A DNA stretch of 64,000 bases from Inonotus obliquus (Eukaryota > Basidiomycota > Agaricomycetes > Hymenochaetales > Hymenochaetaceae), in contig JAJHTX010000011.1 in assembly GCA_032164295.1 (NCBI GenBank), positions 1,116,001 to 1,180,000 of the forward strand, in the 5' to 3' direction. The notes under the pieces are model-generated. The model had not been told where the DNA came from. It saw only the letters and a list, made by a program, of their open reading frames with translations, and did no database searches. This document shows positions 46,879-55,437 of the stretch, one piece after another. A program made the position numbers and the translations under genes. Positions within the stretch are counted from its first letter, which is position 1, and every line of letters starts with the position of its first letter.

Positions 46879-47652
46879 TTGCGAAGTGCAAGTTTCAACG
46901 ATGGATCCAAGGGGCCAGGACGTTCGAGTTCTCAAGTATATGTACCAGGACGCAATAAACAAACCAACAGTGCTAGAGCCGGTGAAGGAGGGCACCAAGC
47001 CGATAGAGGTACAAGTCGAAGGCCCGCTTCCCCAAGTGGCCAACAAACTCGGGCTAAGTGTCACATTCATGTTGCCAATTTATTCTCGCAATGCGTACTA
47101 GAAGGGTTGGTGCGCACTTTCAAAGATACACCTTATGGAGTCATACAGCCTAAAGCATGGGGTCTTCAATCGGCTATAGAAGAGACATTCTCCATGCTTG
47201 AAAAAGAAGAAGATGCTTTTAATATTTCGGAAACGTTGCAAGGAATGAGGCCTAAAACTGATGGATGCGCAATCCATTATGGGTATTTGGAGTTAGAAAA
47301 ACGAAATTTAACGTTCTTGATAAGTGATATTCAAAAAACAGAAGAATGTTGCAAGAACACTGTAGAGCTTCTTGAAGAAGAAGCCAAAGCGTTTTCACCT
47401 AGTGATGGAGAAGAGGAGAAAAGACGTGACAAACTTCGGCGCCTAAGCGCGCAATGGCAGAAGGTTCAAGAAAATGTCAACAAGCAAATAAATCTTTTCA
47501 CAAGACAACTTGCATCTGTTGAAAGTATGATAAAAGATGCTAATATTTCAGAAAAGCGGGTAGGCGTCTCATTAATGAATAAGCAGGTCGTGAAGGATGT
47601 CAAGACGATTTACAATGATATTGGGAGGTGGATAAGGGGGAATATTCGCTGA
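46879..47652 (+). CDS. Dispersed coiled-coil family member, copy E (up to 257 aa)
   Basis: An open frame of 257 codons has the family layout: a Gly/Arg/Ser-rich disordered N-terminus (GRSSSQVYVPGRNKQTNSAR), then about 180 residues of charged helix (LEKEEDAFNISETLQGM, EEEKRRDKLRRLSAQWQKV). The frame has no ATG near its 5' end (the first codon is TTG). The nearest ATG (46901) is in another frame, and the first in-frame ATG is deep in the helical part (47194). It may need an unseen upstream exon, or be decaying. It lacks the conserved flanks and the C-terminal FLRxLGI motif. Family assignment rests on layout only. Confidence 0.45.
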   Translation: MRSASFNDGSKGPGRSSSQVYVPGRNKQTNSARAGEGGHQADRGTSRRPASPSGQQTRAKCHIHVANLFSQCVLEGLVRTFKDTPYGVIQPKAWGLQSAIEETFSMLEKEEDAFNISETLQGMRPKTDGCAIHYGYLELEKRNLTFLISDIQKTEECCKNTVELLEEEAKAFSPSDGEEEKRRDKLRRLSAQWQKVQENVNKQINLFTRQLASVESMIKDANISEKRVGVSLMNKQVVKDVKTIYNDIGRWIRGNIR

Positions 47653-48115
47653 TTTAGCGAAGTATCGGGAAACTTGGAGAGTTTGCTTGCACGTATTTAT
47701 ATTTGTATATACATATTTATATACATATAGTTTTCTTTGGTTCCCCGCGCGGTCTTCTTTCACCCTTACTCTCACGTCGATAATACCTCGTAACTTTTCT
47801 CAGGAAGGGAAAAAATGGTAAATATGACGAGACGGTGCCAATTCGTGTAGGTGGCTAGCGGCCCGCGGACCTAGAAGGAGGTGTTCATGTTAAAAATAGA
47901 CACGATCACGGTCCATTGTCTCCGGGGACACCTGGCGAAATATGGTCTTCTATCTGAGTATCTTGTGTCCTGCTGGACCTCTACGAAGTATCTCCTCGGT
48001 GTTGGTGATGTTTGTAAATGTCACATGAGCATCAACTGGTTTCATAAAATGTCGGTGCTGTAGTCAATGCGCACGGTCAGTTGCGACTCGATTGGTCTTC
48101 TCACTCGTGGATAAC
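47653..48115. other. Intergenic, nothing recognised
   Basis: About 460 bases containing an ATTTATATTTG-type AT-rich tract near 47695 and, toward 48115, the GH20 promoter. No ORF is supported. Confidence 0.5.
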
Positions 48116-50538
48116 ATGAGCAATATCTTGCGCGATTTTTTCGGTACTTGCTTCGTACTCCTCGTGCTCGCTCTGGATGCATATGCAATATGGCCTCGTC
48201 CACGCTCGATGACATCCGGGACACACGCACTCCGCCTCTCCGAACACTTCACTATCACTCCATCCTTCGACTCAAAATCCGCTCCGGATATTGCTTCAGC
48301 CATCTCACGTACGGAGTCTCTCATCAAGGACGACAAACTAGGGAGGCTTGTGGTTGGAAGAGGATCATCGGATGTATCGGCAGTTCATTCTGCAGAGGAG
48401 TTGGGGAGATTGGAACTCTTTTTGGCGGGAAAGAATTCAGGTTTGTCAGGGTCGGTTTCGAGTATAACGTTGGAAGCGCAAAAGCCGCCTTCGGAACGGG
48501 ATGAGAGTTATATACTTGATATCCCAGCCAACGGTTCTCCCGCTCGACTTTCTGCGAATACCTCTTTAGGCCTGTTTAGAGGCCTAACAACGTTTAGTCA
48601 AATCTGGTATGACGTTGATGGTATAACGTACACGTTGAATACACCGGTTACTATTGAAGACGCTCCTGCTTTCGTGAGTGCATCGGCTACGTACCTGTAA
48701 GGATCGTCTGATGATAGCAACGAGAAATAGCCGTATCGTGGATTCATGCTGGATACTGCTCGGAATTTGTGGGTCTTCTTCAGCTCTTCATTCATGATAC
48801 TAACGCCAACTCTCCTTCAAGCTTCCCGGTTCCTGTCCTTAAGCGAACATTGGATGCAATGAGCTGGGTTAAGGTCCGTCAGATCGGAACTGGATTACGC
48901 AGCGCGTCGCTGTCGAATATACTTACCGCTCTGAATCTAGCTCAACACATTCCATTGGCACGTCACCGACAGTCAAAGTTTTCCTATCCAGATCCCAGGT
49001 TTTCTGGAGCTTTCCGCTGCAGGGGCATACTCTAACGCATCGATTTATACACTAAGCGATGTGCAGGATATTGTGAACTTTGCTGGCGAGGTGCGTTCGG
49101 AGTAAATAAGATTTTACTGAGCTACATTGATCACGGTTCTTTGCCACTGTGCAGAGAGGAATCGACGTTTTGGTGGTTAGTTACCTCTTTACATCATCGA
49201 GGAACCTCCTCTTACTGTGTCATGAAGGAAATCGATTCTCCAGGTCACTCGTCAGCCATTGGCGAGTCCCATCCCGAAAATATCGCATGCTTCCATGCTT
49301 CACCCTGGTCAGCTTATGCAGGAGGTACGTCCTCATTTTCCTCATCTTCAAACCTGACGGTCATCGCAGAGCCTCCATCAGGACAATTACGAATCACTTC
49401 ACCAGACACTACAAACTTCTCGGCATCTCTTTTCTCTGCCGTGGCATCTATATTTCCATCCTCGCTTTTGAGCACGGGAGGTGATGAGATAAATATTCCT
49501 TGTTATGATTCGGATCCGGAGACTCAGGCGACTCTTAATGCTACTGGGATGACTATCGAGCAGGCATTGAGTAACTTTACTCAGGCGACACATGGAGCGT
49601 TGAAATTTGCCGGGAAGTCACCGGTCGTGTGGGAAGGTTAGTCTTTTCTTTATTACACCGACAAGCATCCGATGTTCATCATAATCATCAATAATTATAG
49701 AAATGGTTCTGGAGCACAATGTGACTTTATCAAATGATACAGTTGTCATGTACGTTCTTATACCTCGCCTATGCGCTGTTCTGATTGTATCCTTCAATTA
49801 GGGTGTGGATATCCTCACAGCATGCCGCGGATGTTGCGTCGAGGGGATTCCGCCTCGTACACGGACCTTCAGATTATTTCTATCTTGTTCGTGTTGACCT
49901 TTCCCTCGTGCGAAGGCATATGAAAGTTTCATATTGTTATAGGATTGTGGCGCCGGTGAATGGCTTGGTAACGACATCAACGGGTAAGGTTCCAGTCCTG
50001 TCGAGGGTCTAGTACGCTCTTATCTTCCCGTTCTCAGAAATAGCTGGTGTGATCCCTTCAAGACGTGGCAAAAGGTGCGTCATTCAGTCTTCTCGATGAA
50101 CTTGTGTTGAGCTCTCTCCGCAAAAATGATCTCTGCCTTGCTCATTTCGGCATATACAACAGGCGTACTCCTTTGACCCATATGCGAACCTGACAATGGA
50201 ACAGCGGAACCTCGTTCTTGGTGGTACGTTCTTCTGACAAATCGACTCTCCAGTTCATAATTCTAACCTCAAGTTATTTTTCTCAAAATTCAGGTCAACA
50301 ACTTCTCTGGACAGAACAAAGCGCTCCACAAAACCTTGATAGTATCATTTGGCCACGCGCAGCAGCATCCGCTGAGGTCTTCTGGACAGGGGGTACTGTT
50401 GCGGATGGAGGTCTGAATGTTTCGGAGGCATTATCTCGTTTGCATGAGATGAGGTTCCGGATGGTTCAGAGGGACGTCTCTGCCATTCCTCTTCAGCCGG
50501 AGTGGTGTGCGTTGAGACCCGGGGAGTGTGATGGGTGA
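48116..50538 (+). CDS. Glycoside hydrolase family 20 beta-N-acetylhexosaminidase
   Basis: Secreted enzyme removing terminal GlcNAc/GalNAc, acting on chitin oligomers in wall turnover and nutrition. I resolve 13 exons with consistent phases, the first 48116-48673 and the last 50294-50538. The signal peptide ends at ALDAYA before IWPRP. The zincin-like N-domain lies in exon 1. The catalytic barrel begins PYRGFMLDTARNFFPVPVLK and includes LNTFHWHVTDSQSFPIQIPG, VEIDSPGHSSAIGESHPENI, the catalytic Asp-Glu in LLSTGGDEINIPCYDSD, VVWEEMVLEH, DCGAGEWLGNDING and QLLWTEQSAPQNLDSIIWPR. All active-site motifs are intact. The start ATG at 48116 is preferred over an upstream TTG because the signal peptide begins there. 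Confidence 0.92.
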
Positions 50539-50739
50539 AAATTTGGGAAGGGCTGGAAGAGAATGAGAAGAGGTATGCCAAGTTATGGCGCCGGGAATAA
50601 GTTCATCTTATGAGGGTGTCTCGGTGATTGACAAGATGATATGCAATATATACAACAGATAACCTTCATCTACTCTATTAATATTGTCTGTCTATCAGTG
50701 AGTGAGAGAGATGACGGATTATTCATTGCGCCGACTCAG

Positions 50740-51252
50740 TGATGCCCAGTCTTCCTCAATCTTCGTTTGGTGTCAACATACTATTTAGACGTTGCATTCG
50801 CAATTTGACGAGATAAATAAGGTTGATCTTGCGAACGGTTCGTCTGAAGCTGACCAGAGGTGGGATGCAAGGTGTGACGAGACTGGAACGACTCTGCGTG
50901 AGGACGCGAAGAACCTTGTGACGGGGGTGAATATGATCGAGAATTGGCCTGAGATGGTAATAACGGCTGTGAGGCCGATCGAAGAGGAGATGTATGCGCC
51001 TCTTCCATCTGTTTCGAGGCACCTTGTACGACTACAATCTCACGCACATTCCCTATCCATGCACGATATGATATGTTGTCCACTCCGAGTTGGTCACCTT
51101 CACCTTCTCGTCCACCTCCCGCTCCTTACCCTTACCTCCTTCAATTGATATCATTGCACGATCGTAAGTTCCCGCACAAGCGAGCGGATTCGGCTTCGCT
51201 TTCCAACGCGCCAGAGAGTATGAGGTCAGCAAATTCGGTTCTTCGCTTTTTC
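50740..51252 (-). pseudogene. Large-gene fragment (parent 15521-16054)
   Basis: Minus-strand copy of the parent coding region from the acidic/GKKRRTEW part to GRRSKKTG-equivalent sequence. It retains most of the 190-bp segment deleted in the two direct copies (a GATCGTGCAATGATATCA stretch is present) but has its own small deletions and frame breaks. No start and no promoter. Confidence 0.8.
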
Positions 51253-51839
51253 ACTCGTTCCCGTTCCATCGCTTTCTTTCGTGCCGCTAGCTTAAACCCG
51301 GGCTTTTAAAGTTGTGCATCTTCCTGTATAGGACGCAGGCGTCATTCGTTTTCTCTTCTACTTCTTCTCTCCATAGGCCGGAAGTTCCTAGCACTCTTTA
51401 TTAGTAGCCTTGGTGTATTTATTTGCTCCCCTATGAATAGGATATCATAAATTACGAGTTTTCCTCAAGTCAGTGAGTCACCGTCATTCGATAACGCAGA
51501 AAGTAGCCAACCTTTTGAGCGTCACGCGAGACAGAACCCAAGGAGCTTGTGTAGAGATCAGTTTGTCACTCGCCGCCACCCAGCTTCTTTCGAAACAGAG
51601 GAAAGAAACGCGTATGGTGACCAACGACTCGGCGAGTCCACTAATCGTCCAGTATACTATGTTTCAACCGTATTCAAGGTAGGTCTGCGAAGCTGAAAGT
51701 GTCGACATGCCACCAGATACCAGTGAGCTGGACGATTCAACGTGGGAAATGTCTATCGCCGATCAGTCTCCAAATGTAGTGTAGTAAGAGTACTAGTGGC
51801 GCCGCCCGAATAATAGTATAGTACATGATATGATATAAG
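51253..51839 (-). repeat. Copy D-type 3' flank and distal promoter of copy F
   Basis: Minus-strand equivalent of 24200-24690 and 29150-29583, with an altered form of the TATCCTATTCA block near 51440. Near 51790-51839 it reaches the distal promoter segment in which the 650-bp MITE is inserted. Confidence 0.65.
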
Positions 51840-52489
51840 GTAGGGGAAGTATAAACTCGACTAGGTGTGACGCGCGTCATGCGACCCTGACTTGGCCTGA
51901 CTTGCCTCATCTGGTGACTCTGGACCCTTTCTTAACTGCAACTTCCACACAACACAAACTCGATATTGGCTCTCATAGATCTCTTCTAATAAAAATTACA
52001 AGCAGATGTATGTTTTTAAAATTAAAAAATATGGACCCCTGACCTTCCGATTAAGGGATGAACCTTTTTTGTGTCAAATGGCTCAGAATTCATTTTCCAG
52101 CATTCTGGTAAGCTTTTCGTAAATTTCGAAAATTTCGACCGCAGAATTTTTGCCGCTCTTGGCAGGCACAAGATGACAAATATGGTCCAAATATAGTAAT
52201 TCACTTATGACTCATATCTATTACTAATATTTGACTAATACATATTTATAACACATATCCTGATGGCTGAGGGAGGTTCAGGAGAGCTGGCTATTGGTGA
52301 AACAAGCTTTGTTTTGATGCTTTGTTGAAGTACAAATGGGATTCTGGCTGCTCTTCTGCTGGCTACCACTGTCCTGAAATCCGACCTTGAGATTTTCGCC
52401 TCAGGGTCCTTCCAAATCGGGTAAGCTCGGGGTGCTCAGGGTCATCAGTCACATTGTGACACCTAGTCGAGTTTATACTTCCCCTACCT
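51840..52489. mobile_element. MITE, 650 bp, perfect 31-bp inverted termini, TA duplication
   Basis: Both ends start AGGTAGGGGAAGTATAAACT and continue CGACTAGGTGT without mismatch, in inverted orientation. TA flanks each side (51838-51839, 52490-52491). The equivalent uninserted site (CATACTCACTTCCC, minus-strand reading of 19977-20001 and 29058-29075) lacks it. No transposase ORF. Perfect termini indicate a fairly recent insertion. Confidence 0.88.
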
Positions 52490-52491
52490 TA

Positions 52492-52845
52492 CTCACTTCC
52501 CCCATCAGGAGTGTCACACCATCGTCACCAATGCAAACGGCTGTTGCAAAAGGAGACTGACATCACCAAATACAGAACTCATTCAACCCATTCTGTGGTC
52601 ATTTTGCACCTCATTTCCATCCATACTTCAAAGTGACGCCACAATCAGACTGGATTTGGCGTAATGGTAATATACTGTATTGCTCAATCAGTCACGCTTG
52701 TCAGACTGTCACTATCGAGCGAAGGTGAAAAGAAATGCAAACTTGGACTTGGAGAGCAATGTAACAGTATAAAATGCGCCCCTCGTCCTCAACTTCAATG
52801 CCGCTATAATATTTTGCAAGCTACAAAAGGGAGTCACAGTCAGCA
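52492..52845 (+). promoter_or_regulatory. Conserved promoter region of copy F
   Basis: TATAAAA at 52768-52774, then GCGCCCCTCG and GGGAGTCACAGTCAGCA directly before the ATG at 52846, matching copies B and C. The palindrome arms near 52635-52665 are rearranged (GACGCCACAATC and TTTGGCGTAATGG). Confidence 0.65.
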
Positions 52846-53591
52846 ATGTCTTCAGGTCAGAACCGGAATAAGGAACGAGGACGAGAAATGCATCCATCAG
52901 ACTATGAAGTAGTACCCGGTATCGCGGACTCAAAGGCCACTGGGGCCGCTCCAGAAGTCCCGCATCGCCCGGCTAAAGGTATGTAATTCATGGCAAATAT
53001 GCCTGGGGCAGAGATGCATCTGACTCGGATTCAGCTAGTAGTAGGGGAGGATCACCAAAATCGACGGAACCAGGAGCTCGAGGACGTGTCCAACAAGACT
53101 TGGGTTCAGGGATTTCGCCCAGTCGCCACGTGACACCTGAGGAATCTCATGAGGTGCTTTGGAAAAAGACAAAGGATCAGCTAGATCAACTAAGATTAAA
53201 TCTGCTTCGGACAAAATTGATTGCAGGACACCTTAAAAAACGCTGTCTTGATGAACCCAGTATGAGCGAATTCAAACGTGACGTCAAAAACAATTGTGCC
53301 ATCTTGAACTTGAAGATATGGTCCCGTCTAAAGGTGATAAGGAACGACTTTGAGAAGGAACTGGAAAGAATTGAAGTCGAAGCTGGAATACAATGCGAAC
53401 ATTACACACATGAATACAAGAATATTGGCTCTCTAAAAACGGTGAGTGGCGAATCTATGCAGAAACTCGAGGAGATTAGCATGGAAGTAGAGGAAGTCTT
53501 AAAGAGTGACTTCGGATATGATCGTGAATTTCTTAGAAAGCTCGGCATAGAAGTTGGACCTTGGACAGTGACATTAAGAGGTGCAACCTGA
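52846..53591 (+). CDS. Coiled-coil family protein, copy F (236 aa, inverted unit)
   Basis: The ATG at 52846 sits exactly where the conserved 5' UTR predicts. Exon 1 (52846-52978) and exon 2 (53014-53591) are joined by a 35-nt GTATGT...AG intron. This gives KDASDSDSASS, matching the DVSDSDSD of copy B. Without splicing, a stop follows at once. The N-terminal 95 residues are disordered, then helix (LWKKTKDQLDQLRLNLLRTK) to the family C-terminal motif GYDREFLRKLGIEVG. The intron is unusually short, so the 35 bases could instead be a frame-breaking insertion. Upstream and 3' flanks match copies B and C closely although the protein does not. Confidence 0.6.
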
Positions 53592-54161
53592 TGGGATCAC
53601 AGATGGATATCAACATCGTCCCTCACCAGAATCCTCTTCCCGTTCAACTTACGCTTCAAATCTATTCACTCGTTCCCGTTCCATTGTTTTCTTTCATGCC
53701 GCTAGGTTAAGCTGGATTAGCCTCAAGTGTAGATGTAGATGGAGAGCACTGAGGTCGATCAAGTCGTTTGTAAAGTAAAGTTAAGAATCGGCCCAGCTGC
53801 AGGCGGCTGCAGGTTGACTTCGGGAGTACCCTTGACGGCGGCAAACCACCCTCTCCTCTCACGAAAGGCGCAAGCGTCTCTCATTCTCTCTTCTATTTCC
53901 ATTTCTTCTCCCCATATGAATTTGCCCGATATTCCTACCACTCTCTATTATTTAAGTATCATTGCTGTATTTATTTGCTCCCCTTTGAATAGTATAGCAT
54001 AAATTATAAATTATAACTTACGAGTCTTCCTGCCAGTACTAGTACTCGTACTCGTACTAGTGGAATCCTGGTAATAGCGAGTGAGTCAATGGAAGTACAA
54101 AAAGCAGCTCTACCTCTTGAGCTTCACGAGTGACAAAATTAATGGGATCCAAGGAGCTTGG
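53592..54161 (-). repeat. 3' flank of copy F
   Basis: Minus-strand equivalent of 27240-27790, with the TATGCTATACTATTCAAAGG-like block near 53981-54000 and an expanded ACTAGTACTCGTACTCG stretch near 54040. Interrupted at 54162 by the Tc1 element. Confidence 0.75.
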
Positions 54162-54163
54162 TA

Positions 54164-55397
54164 CAGTCACATGACAAAAGTTTTGTCGCATCACATTTTT
54201 CACTTTGTACCGTAGACTTTTGAATAGCATTACTCCACAACAAAATAAAAATTTATCTAATTAGTATTTAGTAGATGCTCCCCTGACCTCCACCAACTGT
54301 TCAACACGTCTAGGCATACTATCTATGAGTTTATTAATTACTTTAATGTCAATCTTTTCCCACTCCTCCAAAAGTGCCCTCTTCAACTCCTCCTCATTCC
54401 TAGGCCTAACTGGCCTCTTGTTAATTGCAATTTTCATCAGATACCAAACATGTTCAATAGGGTTCATGTCTGGTGACTGAGCTGGGTGGGGGAACCTCTC
54501 CATTGAGTTGATATCCCTAAACTCTTGTGCCACCTTGCATCTGTGAACTGATGCCCCATCTTCCATCACCTTTGCAACCCCCCTCTCCTCATACAGCTCC
54601 ACATAAAAGTCCCAGAGGGGTCCTGCCATAACCAAATCAACATAATCCACACCCTTCCTCCTATCCTTGGGGATAAATATGAGTGGGCCCTTCTTGTTAT
54701 ACGCAATACATCCCCAAACCATGACACTCGTCCTTCCTGACTTGAAAGTGGCTGCCAGGCACTTCTTGTCAAATGCCTCTTCGGTGCGACGCCATACCAG
54801 AGGGGCCTTTGAGTGCTTTCCAAGCTCAACTGAGGATTCATCTGTCCAGATCACCCTATGCCACTCCTCCTCCCCATGATCAATTACAGCCTCCCCCCAC
54901 TCCAGCCTCCTCTCCTTGTGTTTGTCAGTTAGAAATGGTTTCTTGTGTGCATGGCGTGAGAACATCCCCAAATCACGATGTAAGGACCTCTGGACAGTCC
55001 TGGGGGCAATGGGTTTGAGTGCACCAGCATTAAGATTTCGGGTGATGTCGGCAAGTGTTTGACGTCTGTTGCCATCAAGGGAGCGCTGCAGATAACGTAA
55101 CCCCCTGTCACCAATCTTGTGTGGACGTCCGCTCCTGGGTAGATCATCAACATGGCCTTGCTCAGCATGGTTCTTGAGAATGCGCTGTATGGTACAAACA
55201 GTGCAATTGAAGGCTTTTGCAATTTCCTCACGAGGGAGTTGAGTTTGGCAAAGATTAAGTATAGCAGCATGTTGAGCAGGAGTAGTGTTAGAGGATCCAA
55301 GTTGTTTGGGCATGATTGAGTCAGTGGTTGTGGTGGTATAAGGTAAAGAGTGGTTGTATTGTGACGTGGACGTGACAAAACTTTTGTCATGTGACTG
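54164..55397 (-). mobile_element. Tc1/mariner transposon, 1234 bp, apparently intact
   Basis: Perfect inverted ends CAGTCACATGACAAAAGTTT (continuing TGTC), with TA duplications at 54162-54163 and 55398-55399. Joining the flanks restores CCAAGGAGCTTGG-TA-CCATG, which matches the uninserted sister sequence at 18356-18376 (minus-strand reading, TG in place of TA). It encodes one full-length transposase. Perfect ends plus an open frame indicate a young, possibly active copy. Confidence 0.93.
54261..55313 (-). CDS. Tc1/mariner transposase (350 aa, DD34E)
   Basis: Cut-and-paste transposase. The ATG at 55313 (MPKQLGSSNTTPAQHAAILN) gives the normal Tc1 length; the open frame extends upstream only because it runs through the terminal repeat into the neighbouring LINE. 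Two N-terminal helix-turn-helix units (LPREEIAKAFNCTVCTIQRI and TLADITRNLNAG...RTVQRSL) flank a GRPHKIG AT-hook-like motif. Catalytic residues are visible: Asp in VIWTDESS, Asp in VMEDGASVH and Glu in DMNPIEHVW. Exactly 34 residues separate the last two, so this is the DD34E class. No stop or frameshift. Confidence 0.93.
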   Translation of the reverse strand: MPKQLGSSNTTPAQHAAILNLCQTQLPREEIAKAFNCTVCTIQRILKNHAEQGHVDDLPRSGRPHKIGDRGLRYLQRSLDGNRRQTLADITRNLNAGALKPIAPRTVQRSLHRDLGMFSRHAHKKPFLTDKHKERRLEWGEAVIDHGEEEWHRVIWTDESSVELGKHSKAPLVWRRTEEAFDKKCLAATFKSGRTSVMVWGCIAYNKKGPLIFIPKDRRKGVDYVDLVMAGPLWDFYVELYEERGVAKVMEDGASVHRCKVAQEFRDINSMERFPHPAQSPDMNPIEHVWYLMKIAINKRPVRPRNEEELKRALLEEWEKIDIKVINKLIDSMPRRVEQLVEVRGASTKY

Positions 55398-55408
55398 TAC
55401 CATGCGAG

Positions 55409-55419
55409 TGTCGTCAGCA
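55409..55419. repeat. LINE target-site duplication, left copy
   Basis: TGTCGTCAGCA here is repeated at 61450-61460, on either side of the LINE. The sister array sequence (minus-strand reading near 21805-21825) shows this site once, without an insertion. Confidence 0.85.
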
Positions 55420-55437
55420 CTTCTCTCTTTTACCACC

